Positions 10,762-20,925 of a stretch of 64,000 bases of DNA are shown here, piece after piece. Each line of letters opens with the position of its first letter. The first letter of the stretch is position 1. The DNA comes from Yponomeuta sedellus (taxonomy: Eukaryota > Arthropoda > Insecta > Lepidoptera > Yponomeutidae), in NCBI GenBank assembly GCA_934045075.1, contig OW203732.1, positions 22,153,706-22,217,705 of the forward strand, in the 5' to 3' direction. The notes beneath the pieces are model-generated. The model did not search any database. It was not told the DNA's origin and was given only the letters and a program-made list of their open reading frames with translations. Both the position numbers and the translations under genes were made by a program.

Positions 10762-10928
10762 TTGTTAGTTAAGTTTTTTTTTGTTGTAAAGATTAAATGT
10801 TTGTTTGTCAGTGTCTTCTCAACAGTATTTCTTAATTTTGAAAATGGGTAATTCCAAATGTATTATGTAAATACTTTGTTTTAATTATGAATAGAATATA
10901 ACCGATCGATTGAAATATAGGTACTTAC

Positions 10929-13378
10929 GGCATCCCTCAAAGTTTCTTCTCTCGACAGAATGTGAGGTTTGTTCCCTCTTTCCCCATCTAGTGTAATGGC
11001 GTAGACATCAGGGGCTGTCACGGCACTCAGTTTTCCTGCATAGAATAGGCCTCCCATCGCCGTCAAAACGCGTGGAGAGGTATCTATCGAAGTTTCCGTG
11101 AGGGTACACCTGGAAGTTTTCTGTGGGACAGACTCGGGTTTGTCTTTTGTTGCCGCATCGTTTCTTTCCTTAGATTTTACACTCTTTCGTCTCTTTTTAG
11201 CGCGTTTCCTTTCTTTATCGCTTTCGCTGGATGCACTGGCTCTGCGTAGTGCAAATTCAAACTCAGGAAGATCGTCTCTTGAGTGCTTTCTAACTAATTT
11301 ATCAACTTTCTCCCTGTTTTTTTGTCGGACTTCGTTGAGGCTCTCCATGGAAGAACTAGCGGATCTATTGAGATTGTATTCACTCTCGTCTGGGTCCGAA
11401 TATGTTTTAATTATGGGTTCAGCTTTCAGTTTAGGTCGGACTTTGCTAGTCCTGTTCACTACTTCGTCTCTTGGAAGATCATGTTTCGAGTATACTATTC
11501 CACCTTTGAGTTTTCCCTTGGCTAGTAAAAAGCCTACAAGACTGCTTTTCGATTTTGGTTTCTTAGCTACAATTGTTTCAGTACTAGAATCGGGACTGGA
11601 GACTTTACGCGGTCTTCCGACTTTGCGTTTCTTCGAAGACCCTCTATCCGAGTCTGGGGAGGGAGCAGGAGTGGATGGATCTGAAGGTGTAGATAACGGA
11701 GGCAAGGGTGGTGTGAGAGCGTTTAACTGAGCTCGCTTCTCATCACATTGTCTTTGCAGGTCCTGCAGCCGCTCCCTCATATCTTTTTCCATAGCTTTTA
11801 CTAGAGCTTGGGCGTTAGGTACAGCAGGCGTATGGCTGCATGGTGTTGTACTGCAGAAACAAGCTGTGACTCTTCGCAGACTCGCTTCAAGTTCACCTCC
11901 GTTTTTACCTTCTTCCCGTTCCCGTTTGTGCCGTCTCATTTTGTCCAATTTGTGCTGCAATCTTTCTTCTCTGTCTCTACTTCCTTTTCTCTTTCTTTCA
12001 CCTGATGAGTCATCTCTATGTCTGTGCCGCTCTTTCTTAGAGGACTCACGTCTTTCTGTTATTCTTTGTCTATCAATGGGACTAAGCAAAGGTTCGCTCT
12101 TTATATACGTTGGGCGGGAAGTCATAGTAGGGCTTTCGACGACTTCTTCTCTAAACCTCTGTTCTGCTAATGCACATAACAGTCCCAGTCCATCTAATGA
12201 CGGTTTGTTTGCTTCGTCTATCCTCGCATCTTGCAGAGGAAACTCGAACCTTCTTCTAGTTTCCACATCAGCCAAAGGCGGACTTTTAGGTGAGCATTTG
12301 ATGAGAACTTTTGTGGAGGTTCTCGTATCTATAGTTAAAGGTATAGGGTCTAAATTCGGCAAGCTACTGCAACCAGGTGTTGCTCTCTCAAACTGTTCGA
12401 TACTATTGGATAATAATTCTAAGCCGCTTACATCAACTGTATGCCTGGTTGTAGTAGATTGAGATGACGGTGAGTTGGTACCGGTGTCTATGACCAAATC
12501 GTGAGAGCCACCGCTACTTGAGTTATCTAAGCTTTCATCTCTTTCTATTGCATCTATCGCCTTTTCCACTGCACCGACTACTGCTGACGTGGCTAGTCCT
12601 TCCGATGATGAATCTTCAGTACTGTCTATAGATGGTGGCTGAATCATTTGATGGTCATCAGGGAAATGAGCTACTCCAATGCAAGCTACTTCTCTTTCGT
12701 GTTCGTCTGCTTGGTTAGGAGATTCATCATCATCATCGTCGTCTATGTGATCAGTTTGATTTGAGGCATCTTTGTGAGCCGGGGAGTCTTGACAGTCAGG
12801 TGGCGGTGTTGGTGGCGCTACTGGCGACGTCGCTTGACTCCTGCATGCCTGATCCGTCGGGAACTCTTGCGGGGGAGGTTGGTAGTACAGATGAGTTGTA
12901 ACCATCGGTTGTTGGGGCTCCGGGACAAACGATGATTGTTTCTCTTGGTGAGGTTCCGCTTCAATTTTGATCAAGGCATGCGGAGTTATGAGAGGCTGTA
13001 TTATAGGTTTCCTTTTGTCCGAATGTGTCGGATGCTGTTGCGTTGGAGGTGCTGGCGCTAGGGTAACTAGCCTAGTACTATGCGTATGTGTGTGTTGTAA
13101 CGTGGCTGTGGACGCAAGGATGTCTCCTGGGAGTAACTGCAAGTGATGGGACGGATGCGGCGCCGGTGGAAGTATCAGGGGCCCAGAGGGGTATGGGACG
13201 CCTCCCCAGACCACTGTATGAGGCAGTTCCGGCGGCGTTGGCAGGAGAAGCAAAGCTCCCGAGGCCGGATCTCTGACGAGCTGAAATCCGCCCACAGATG
13301 AAACTCCTCCGCCCACGGTGCCCACGCCGCCCACGGCTCCCATCCCGCCCATCATCATGCCATCCATGGAGACTTGAG
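10929..13378 (-). CDS. wge: wge exon 5: large Pro/Gly/Ser-rich exon with coiled coil
   Basis: This 2,450-bp exon encodes about 817 residues. Features in order: a Met/Gly-rich stretch ([10 protein letters not shown]); a Pro/His-rich segment; a DDDDDD acidic run; the [13 protein letters not shown] block; Arg/Lys-rich sequence with RHRHRDD; a coiled-coil-like segment ([18 protein letters not shown]); an AT-hook-like [11 protein letters not shown]; then [20 protein letters not shown] and SREETLRDA, the family's lead-in to the Tudor-like module. The open frame extends left to an ATG at 13412, but that start is spurious. TTTTCCAG just above 13378 is a good acceptor, and a G carried over from exon 4 completes an Ala codon. 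The donor is GCC|GTAAGT. Confidence 0.92.
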
Positions 13379-13734
13379 CTGGAAAATTAAAACCTGATTT
13401 CAACAATGACATGAACTGTTCGCTTAAGATGTCTAGAGACTCAAATCACCACCACCATGATTCTGGACACCTGATGCCAGAATCATTGTTGACGTTATTT
13501 TTGTTAAGAAGTTTTGTTGATTCATTGAATTCCTTCTTTCCTCGGATTTAAACATCAAATGCTCTGTCTGAGTCTTGTTTGACTGAGCTTTAATGTATTT
13601 ATTGGACTATTATTGCTGACATCAATAAAAGATTTAGGTACTTTGTCTTATCTTGATTCATGATTGAAATTACTAACTTGATTTAGTCTCCACCTGTCAT
13701 TTTTGTTACGGCTGCAATAAACTATAACCTATTT

Positions 13735-13985
13735 ATCCTTACTTTTAATTTAGTACACTAGATTCTAACCTCAAATTTTGCATTTCGTGCCAAAACTAGA
13801 TATTTTATCGCAAGTTCATGAAATGTTTTAATAACATTGGCAGCGTGTTTTGTAAACTCGTGTCCCTGGTTACTTCATTTATGGGAATATGGCAGTTTTC
13901 GACTAAACAGTCATACTTTACTGCAGAATCTTGTTTAAAAAAAATGTAAATGGACAAGTAGGTAAGGATAAAAAGACTATAATCA
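13735..13985. mobile_element. MITE, degenerate copy of the TATTTATTCTTACTTGTC family
   Basis: Matches the better copy at 47356-47602 along its length (ATTGGCAGCGTGTT, TTACTTCATTT, GGCAGTTTT, GGACAAGTA). The ends are diverged: TATTTATCCTTACTTTT and GACAAGTAGGTAAGGATAAA. It lies in the wge intron between exons 5 and 4. Confidence 0.65.
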
Positions 13986-14183
13986 ACCAGTTTCCCAAAA
14001 TCGGTAAGTTCATCAAAATTCCGAAAGCATCAGCGTTTTAAGTAATCATTTAAAAGCCTACGTATCGGGAATTCATGAAAGCCAAATTTCGTATTCGACT
14101 CGTAGATTTCCGGAATCTTACGTGCAGGTATTGTATATTCTTAAACGGTACCATCTGGCTTCTTGGCGACAAACGAAAATAAA

Positions 14184-14376
14184 CATAACATAACATTAAC
14201 ATAACACTGCTTCAAGCCCCACACTAGGATACCCAGTGTCGTGGGAGCCAGTAACAGCGACACCACAAACATTGAAACATCCAAGACCTGGGGTTTTATG
14301 TCCCCAGCCGGGGTTCGAACCCGGGACCTCTCTCATAGTAGGCAGATGCGCTAGCACTGCGCCATAGAGGTCGTCA
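14184..14376 (-). mobile_element. tRNA-like SINE (family S)
   Basis: On the minus strand it starts TGACGACCTCTATGGCGCAG (box-A-like), then GGTTCGAACCCCGG (box B), and ends in (ATGTT)n. Copies at 25161 (interrupted), 31510 and 41226. Confidence 0.75.
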
Positions 14377-14507
14377 ATAGGCAGGTATTATTTTATATCT
14401 TAACATTACGAAACAAAACCCTACGAAGATTTTCGTTGCTATCTATGGAGTGATTTAAATCAAATACGAAATCTAAAGTTTATTTCAACGTAAATAATTT
14501 ACTTCCC

Positions 14508-14722
14508 TGCTGTTTGGTGTCGGCCTAGAGAATATCACCAACCCAATTCTTCCCGTGGGTGTTGTAAAAGCCGACTAAGGGACACAAACCGGGGGGTGGG
14601 CAGCGGCGCCCCCTGCAGTACAATTCCACCGAACTGCGATCCCCAACCCGCATACATGCCCGGCGTGGCGCTCTTTAGGGGAGGGCTATGTCCAGTAGTG
14701 GACTAGTATAGCCTGACGACGA
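14508..14722 (+). mobile_element. SINE-like element (family W), copy 1
   Basis: CCTAGAGAATATCACCAACC, CGACTAAGGGACACAAACCG, CGCCCCCTGCAGTAC and the end GGGGAGGGCTATGTCCAGTA / GTATAGCCTGA match the element at 48248. No coding capacity. Confidence 0.65.
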
Positions 14723-14903
14723 ATTTACTTCCTATCACGTGTTTAAATCAATGAACCATAAAGTTTTGTTATAATTTCTTTTTGTTTTACAAACGCACCT
14801 GCATTGTCTGTAGTCTGTCCTGTGACAGCTGTCAGAAAAACTTCAAATAATGTAAGGAATCAGTCGTTAATTTGCGGAAATCCATAATAGCATTATAATG
14901 TGA

Positions 14904-15153
14904 AAATTACTTTGCTAAATTCCGCCAAAAATCCCACAAGCACCATGCGGTAGTTAATGCAAGACTTGTGAGCCTGAGGATGCCTCGTGTCAGAGGCGAA
15001 ACGCGTCGCGCATTTTCTCACACAAGTATTTGTGTCAGTGGTGGTGTGTTCGTGTCTTGCTTCTTCTTGCGAAAGTGGGAGGGAGAGCGGTGCATTAACT
15101 AACCGCATGGTGCTTGCGATCCCACAGCAGGCGGAACTTAGCAAAGTAATTTT
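14904..15153. mobile_element. foldback element with about 60-bp imperfect inverted arms
   Basis: The left arm AAATTACTTTGCTAAATTCC ... GCACCATGCGG and the right arm CCGCATGGTGC ... CTTAGCAAAGTAATTTTA are inverted copies with small differences. The centre has GCGAAACGCGTCGCGC. No coding sequence. Confidence 0.65.
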
Positions 15154-15304
15154 AGAGTTTAATGCTACTTCAATTAAAACCTTCAAGTCAAGCGCATGAG
15201 TTTAATTAAAGTCTCGTCCTAAAGTACAACAAAGTCTTATTCCGGTTTTGTTCATCACGATGGATTTTTGTTCGCATCGCTGGATAAAATACCAGGGAAT
15301 CATA

Positions 15305-15443
15305 GGGCCGATTTCTGAATTGAGAATTCCTCTAAGTAAATACTTAAGTAAAGTTCTGTCGCGCTCTTTTCTGAGAAATTCGAAGAGACAGAACTACAGT
15401 TAACTATTTTCTTAGCGAAATTCTCTATTCAGAAACTGGCCCT
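15305..15443. mobile_element. MITE, TTTCTGAATTGAGAATT family, flanked by TA
   Basis: GGGCCGATTTCTGAATTGAG at the left, TCTATTCAGAAACTGGCCCT at the right, and TA on both sides (15303-15304, 15444-15445). The size and TA flank suggest a Tc1/mariner-type non-autonomous element. Confidence 0.7.
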
Positions 15444-15917
15444 TAGCGCCTAAGTCCCTACTTACCCATAAGTAGAAACAGTCGACAGCCTTTACATTCG
15501 TATACTCCATGCAGTCACGTTATGAGCTATTTTGCAACTAAAATGTAAAAGTCAATGTTCTCAATAACTGTAGAAGTTCTCTCTAAAGTGACCGTTTAAA
15601 ATACTTTAATCTTTTATCCAATATAATTGACCCTTTCCGAATGCATTAAACAAAACACATCGTCAAAATAATGACCCATTATTCGATCAAAAACCAACTC
15701 CAAATTCCCTCTCTTTTCCACATCGAAATCTACCATATCTCCGTCTCTGTCTCTCTAGTGCCGCGCCAAGAATAAAAGGCATCTGTTTAAGCATCGATTA
15801 AGCTCATTAGAGCCGTTTTGAGGGGGCAGTTATCGAGTACGATACTAAAAGAATATAGATAGATAGATAAAGAACACTCCAACTATAATATAGGTAACTC
15901 AAGTTTTTGAATCGCTC

Positions 15918-16185
15918 GTAGCCCTGGCCTGGTGATCTAACGATCACGAAGGTTAAGCAACATAGGGCGCGTTCAGTGCATGGATGGGTGGCCGTCTATG
16001 ACTAACGCTAGGCAGAGGACTTAGGGTGGCTTGAAAACTTATGACAGTGAGACCAGCCACTAGTCTGGCAAGCCTCCACCAATCCGGACTTGGCCCCCGT
16101 GGTGGACTACCTTATCCTTAGGGAAGAGACTCGTGTCCCTTGGTGGGGACATAATGGGTTGGTGATGATGATGATGATGAAGGTT
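15918..16185 (+). mobile_element. 5S rRNA-headed SINE (family Q)
   Basis: The head at about 15938-16000 reads GATCACGAAGGTTAAGCAAC then GGGCGCG and TGGATGGGTGGCCG. These follow insect 5S rRNA (GATCACCGAAGTTAAGCAAC, GGGCGCG, TGGATGGGTGACCG) in order and spacing, including the region of the 5S internal promoter. The body (CAAGCCTCCACCAATCCGGA, CCCCCGTGGTGGACTA) and the (GATGAT)n tail are shared with elements at 19765, 25832, 26170, 27460, 58018 and 58290 that lack the 5S head. A SINE3-type origin is inferred. Confidence 0.75.
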
Positions 16186-16187
16186 TT

Positions 16188-16418
16188 TCATGAGCGGTGG
16201 TAGAGCGCTAAAACACCGGCTTCTCAATCGGGAGGTCGTGGCTTCGAACGCCGGCACGTACCAATGACTTTGTTTTCTACATTAGGTATGTACATTTATG
16301 AAGTTATAGGATCAATAGCACTCGTCAACGGTGAAGGAAAACATCGTGAGGAAACCCTAGTGTCTGAAGTGTTAGCATACCTGAGTGCTTGCTACGTACA
16401 ATGGCCCAACTATGAGGC
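16188..16418 (+). mobile_element. tRNA-like SINE (family U), interrupted by Harbinger element
   Basis: Starts TGAGCGGTGGTAGAGCG, has GGTCGTGGCTTCGAACGCCG as a mutated box B, and matches the minus-strand element at 1268 up to CAACTATGAGGCTAA. The SINE breaks there at the TAA target of the 1,077-bp Harbinger element. Confidence 0.75.
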
Positions 16419-16421
16419 TAA

Positions 16422-17498
16422 CGGCCGAATACTCAAACGTCATTTAAATATTTAAAGGCATCTTAAGTAATTGACAAGCCGTTAAACACAAAATTCGTAT
16501 ACACAAACGTTAGTTAAAAGCTTGTGTTAAATTTAAGTGGAACACAAAATAACTGGTAGTTAAACATCACTCAGCGAAAAATTCGTATACTCGAACGCCA
16601 CTTAGCGCGATTTATCTGTCAAATGGGCTGTCAAATCGAGTTGAGTAGGCGTTACAATTGAAAGTGGTCGCGAGGACCTTCAAATCGTAAAAAAGTTGTA
16701 ATATCAGTGAACTTATGTGAAAAACAATGTCCTTATCATGTCGAGGAAGGGCTTAATGTGCCTCGAAGAAATGAGGCAAAGTTAAATGCATTCGAGTATT
16801 ATAATGAAACAGACTTCCATGCGCGGTTCCGGCTGTCGAAAGAGACGGTATTATATTTGGAGTCTGTCCGTCTTTTGACATACAATCCAACCAGTTACAA
16901 GGAGTAATAGATCCAAACAGCCAGTGGACCAAATTTTAATAACCTTGCGTTATTAATATTAATATTATGCTACTGGCATAATAACGCATAATAATAATTC
17001 TCATCCAATTCCTGTTTATATTAGTATTTAACAGGGAATAGCTTTAAAAAACCGCAATACCGCAATGTTTTTACTGTGGTAGACTTTTCAAATGTCATTG
17101 GTGAGATGGCCCAAACGTTTCGTTCTACGACAATATAAGATATTATTATTACAACATTAAACATTTTGCTTTGTACAAAACGAGGTAATAATAATTTAAG
17201 TTTGTTTCATAAATCATGTTATGATTTATTTTATTTTATTTTTATAAAAATACTTCATATTTCATCACAAAACTTAAAATAGATCGAACAAATTCTGCGT
17301 CAATCGGATTCATAACGTAAGTTTAAATATTTTGTCAATGAAAACAGACTTGTTGTTTATTTGACGGCTTCTCAGCTGATCACGGTCTGAAATTGTTTGA
17401 ATGACGTTTGTGTATACCACTCAATATTTAACAGATGTTCAAATTTGAATGCCCTTCAACTGAGTGATCGATTTGACTGACGTTTGAGTATTCGGCCG
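16422..17498 (+). mobile_element. non-autonomous PIF/Harbinger transposon
   Basis: The ends are exact 21-bp inverted repeats (16422-16442, starting CGGCCGAATACTC, and 17478-17498). TAA lies directly outside both (16419-16421, 17499-17501), the target duplication typical of PIF/Harbinger. Motifs of the form TATACnCnAACG recur near the left end (about 16498 and 16585), and one in reverse sits near the right end (about 17403); they may be transposase-binding repeats. Only an N-terminal transposase remnant is present, so it cannot move itself. Confidence 0.85.
16707..16907 (+). pseudogene. Harbinger (HARBI1-like) transposase N-terminal remnant
   Basis: The frame reads NVPRRNEAKLNAFEYYNE, TDFHARFRLSKETVLYLE and then stops after TSYKE. 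FHARFRLSKETVLYL matches the N-terminal FRLS-K/R-E region of HARBI1-type nucleases. The DDE catalytic core is absent, and the next 570 bp are AT-rich and closed. There is no ATG at the start, so I treat it as a relic. It lies inside the element with Harbinger-type ends, which supports the assignment. Confidence 0.6.
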
Positions 17499-17499
17499 T

Positions 17500-17640
17500 A
17501 AGCCCCGGTTTCTCGAACGCTAACTGTCTGTTAATCTACTGTTAACAGCTGTCAGTTGTTTTTTTTGTACGTACTTCTGCCAACTGACAGCTGTTAACAG
17601 TAAATTAACAGACTGTTAGCGTTTGAGAAACCGGGGGTTA
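17500..17640. mobile_element. palindromic MITE next to the Harbinger element
   Basis: AAGCCCCGGTTTCTCGAACG, CTGTCTGTTAAT and AACAGCTGTCAGTTG are mirrored as CAACTGACAGCTGTT, ATTAACAGACTGT and GAGAAACCGGGGGTT, giving about 60-bp arms with few mismatches. TA-type ends are possible. Confidence 0.75.
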
Positions 17641-17751
17641 GCTTCATAGTTGAGCCGTTGGACCGCTCCGCTACCACTCGCTTCGGTTCAGGACTATTAT
17701 TGCTATTGTGGTTAAACTATCAATTTGGATAGGTGAGTAGGTAGGTACCTA

Positions 17752-17945
17752 CTCCTAATAATAAGTTCCACACAATCACTTTTTCTGGTGCTCAACTAGG
17801 ATACCCGCTATCTGCTATAGTAACAAGGCCAGGACATCACAAACATTTAAATACACCCAGACTGAGGCCATTTGTCCAGTGGATATCGAACCCACGACCT
17901 CTAGCATTGTGACCAGACGTGTTACCGTTAGACCAACGAGGCAGT
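17752..17945 (-). mobile_element. tRNA-like SINE (family X)
   Basis: The minus strand begins TGCCTCGTTGGTCTAACGGT (box A) with GGTCGTGGGTTCGATATCC (box B) and ends in an (ATT)n-like tail. A second copy is at 35178. Confidence 0.75.
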
Positions 17946-18041
17946 TGAGTGTAATGAAAAATTAGATGAGATAGCATTTAGTTTTTAGAGCGTTTGCAAC
18001 TAATCGCATGGTAGTTCAAAACTTCCAGTGTCAAACAAAAT

Positions 18042-19646
18042 CTGCTACTTGATTGATTATGTAACTTTTCACCTATACAAGTGTATGGGAAAAAAACTAC
18101 TAAACTAAATCTGCTACTTGATTGATTATGTAACTTTCCACCTATACATGTGTATGGGAAAAAAATCTACTGAACTGAATCTGCTACTTGATTGATTATG
18201 TAACTTTTCACCTATACCTACATGTGTGGGTGGGAAAATAAGCTACTGAACAAAATCTGCTACTTGATTGATTATGTAACTTTCCACCTATACATGTATA
18301 TGGGAAAAAAATCTACTGAACTGAATCTGCTACTTGATTGATTATGTAACTTTTCACCTATAGGTACCTACATGTGTAGGTGGGAAAATAAGCAACTGAA
18401 CAAAATCTGCTACTTGATTGATTATGTAACTTTCCACCTATACATGTGTATGGGAAAAAAATCTACTGAACTGAATCTGCTACTTGATTGATTATGTAAC
18501 TTTTCACCTATACCTACATGTGTAGGTGGGAAAATAAGCTACTGAACAAAATCTGCTACTTGATTGATTATGTAACTTTCCACCTATACATGTGTATGGG
18601 AAAAAAATCTACTGAACTGAATCTGCTACTTGATTGATTATGTAACTTTTCACCTATACCTACATGTGTAGGTGGGAAAATAAGCTACTGAACTAAAACT
18701 GCTACTTGATTGATTATGTAACTTTTCACCTATACCTACATGTGTAGGTGGGAAAATAAGCTACTGAACAAAATCTGCTACTTGATTGATTATGTAACTT
18801 TCCACCTATACATGTGTATGGGAAAAAAATCTACTGAACTGAATCTGCTACTTGATTGATTATGTAACTTTTCACCTATACCTACATGTGTAGGTGGGAA
18901 AATAAGCTACTGAACAAAATCTGCTACTTGATTGATTATGTAACTTTCCACCTATACATGTGTATGGGAAAAAAATCTACTGAACTGAATCTGCTACTTG
19001 ATTGATTATGTAACTTTTCACCTATACCTACATGTGTAGGTGGGAAAATAAGCTACTGAACTAAAACTGCTACTTGATTGATTATGTAACTTTTCACCTA
19101 TACCTACATGTGTAGGTGGGAAAATAAGCTACTGAACAAAATCTGCTACTTGATTGATTATGTAACTTTCCACCTATACATGTGTATGGGAAAAAAATCT
19201 ACTGAACTGAATCTGCTACTTGATTGATTATGTAACTTTTCACCTATACCTACATGTGTAGGTGGGAAAATAAGCAACTGAACAAAATCTGCTACTTGAT
19301 TGATTATGTAACTTTCCACCTATACATGTGTATGGGAAAAAAATCTACTGAACTGAATCTGCTACTTGATTGATTATGTAACTTTTCACCTATACCTACA
19401 TGTGTAGGTGGGAAAATAAGCTACTGAACAAAATCTGCTACTTGATTGATTATGTAACTTTCCACCTATACATGTGTATGGGAAAAAAATCTACTGAACT
19501 GAATCTGCTACTTGATTGATTATGTAACTTTTCACCTATACCTACATGTGTAGGTGGGAAAATAAGCTACTGAACTAAATCTGCTACTTGATTGATTATG
19601 TAACTTTTCACCTATACATGTGTATGGGAAAAAAATCTACTGAACT
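18042..19646. repeat. satellite array, about 22 monomers of 70 and 76 bp with higher-order pattern
   Basis: Every unit opens CTGCTACTTGATTGATTATG. Two variants alternate. Type A (about 70 bp) has TTTCCACCTATACATGTGTA and GGGAAAAAAATC. Type B (about 76 bp) has CCTACATGTGTAGGTGGG and GGGAAAATAAGC. The A-B alternation is broken twice by adjacent B units joined through AACTAAAACTG (about 18690 and 19058), so a block of five units is itself repeated. The CACCTATACCTACATGTGTA / GGTG region is a near palindrome in type B. Copies are nearly identical, implying recent homogenisation. Confidence 0.9.
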
Positions 19647-19764
19647 CTATCGTACAATGGTGTGTCTCAATACCACGTATCAGATTTCCACTGAAACGCG
19701 GCATCAAATTTAAGTGATACATACTCGTATAACGCCTCATTTCTATACGGCAGAGCTACAGCTT

Positions 19765-19997
19765 TATACGATATCAACCCTTCATAAGTCGCCACTGCTA
19801 AGACGTGGATCATTTCTTGCATCGCAGGATGGTCAGGCCATACTCCACCACGGGGGCACAGTCCGGGTTGGCGGAGGATTTTAAGACAGTTGGGGGCCTC
19901 ACTGTCAGAAGTTACCAAGCCGCCCATAAGGCCTCTGACATGGCTTAACGACTGCCATTGCATAACAGCCGGCACCAACGGCTTAACGGGCCGTTGC
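19765..19997 (-). mobile_element. SINE (family Q), non-5S head
   Basis: On the minus strand it has GCAATGGCAGTCGTTAAGCC, GGCCTTATGGGCGGCTTG and CCCCCGTGGTGGAGTATG, the same body as the 5S-headed copy at 15918. It directly follows the satellite array. Confidence 0.65.
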
Positions 19998-20404
19998 AGT
20001 GTATACCCAGTTGCTCAAACATTCCGCTTTTGCACACAGACGTATACGAGAAAAGTTACATAATCGAGGCATTGGTCGTTTATTTTATTCCGATTTTAAT
20101 TTCACATTTCGGAAAATCTATGTAAGATACCCATGCACAACACCTTGTAAGTAGTTACCAATGCCTTTGAATACCAACGAGCAAAAGTTACTAAGTCATT
20201 GCGTTCCAATTAATTTTAGGTAGCCTTAGGTAGCCTTTGTAGGTGGCCTTTTTGAGACCTCTGCTCGTCGTGATACTTTAGCTTTCCACTCTAGTAAATT
20301 ACACGTAATTACAAACAAGAAATAAAAGTAATAAGTACAAAGTAGAAGCAAAACAATAACTTTGTTTTCTAAGTTACGTTTTTTTGTGATGCTTAAGTAG
20401 GAAA

Positions 20405-20600
20405 CCACTCGCTAACCGTGAAGGAAAACATCGTGAGGAAACCTGTCTGTTTGTAAGGTGTTCACAGACTTCAGCGCTTAAAATCGTCAATCCGCGGTGG
20501 GCACGGGTGACTTAGCCCATAATCTCTCGCCTATAGGCCTGTACCCCCCCCCCCCCCCCGCAGCAGGACGTATATAGGCTGCCTTATTAAGAAATGAAAA
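20405..20600 (+). repeat. retroposon fragment (family V) with C-homopolymer
   Basis: GTGAAGGAAAACATCGTGAG and GGTGGGCACGGGTGACTTAG, then a run of about 14 C before GCAGCAGGACGTATATAGGC. These are the usual middle and tail of a SINE seen elsewhere in the window. Confidence 0.55.
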
Positions 20601-20824
20601 ATACGCAATGTAGCCCCTGTCGCTCACTTTTCATAAGTTTACTAACGCGTAACTTCTGAGCCCCATTCAAACCGACACACTCTATCGTAGCGTGACGCAT
20701 ACATTTGAAGAGCCATTAAAAAAATTAAACCGTAAAAAAGAAAAATAATCACCAGCCAGCAAAGTGAAAGGCCGCTAATAAAAATTACTAACAACGCGGA
20801 AAAAAAACATCAATTCCCATCACT

Positions 20825-20925
20825 AAAACTTCTCAAGGCGGAGGAGGCGGGAAGCGCTGTGATTGGTTGACGCGATTAGAAGGCGGGGCTTAGAGGGCGC
20901 GCTCTTGAGATTAGGGCTGTGCCGT
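20825..20925. promoter_or_regulatory. G+C-rich island with CCAAT- and GC-box-like motifs
   Basis: Holds GGCGGAGGAGGCGGGAAGCG, GATTGGTTG (an inverted CCAAT) and AGGCGGGGCTTAGAG in an AT-rich intron, 1.1 kb downstream of wge exon 4. It could be an internal promoter or enhancer, but there is no TATA or clear initiator and no direct evidence of function. Confidence 0.25.

Noticed and set aside
11098..12462. Plus-strand frames of about 200 codons
   Set aside because: Antisense shadow of the large wge exon 5, Ser/Leu-rich by complementation, with no family motifs.
13379..13412. ATG at 13412 as the start of a separate 843-residue protein
   Set aside because: The first residues ([11 protein letters not shown]) come from the intron's pyrimidine tract; the acceptor and phase place the exon start at 13378.
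14276..14376. Possible functional tRNA genes at SINE heads (also 1500, 24640, 31690, 35180, 43600, 51560)
   Set aside because: Box A and box B are present but the sequences do not fold as complete cloverleaves, and each continues into a repeated SINE body and tail.
15938..16000. Possible 5S rRNA gene
   Set aside because: Only about half of 5S is present, with substitutions and no terminator; it runs into a SINE body.
18042..19646. CRISPR-like array
   Set aside because: The repeats are contiguous without unique spacers, and the genome is animal; this is satellite DNA.
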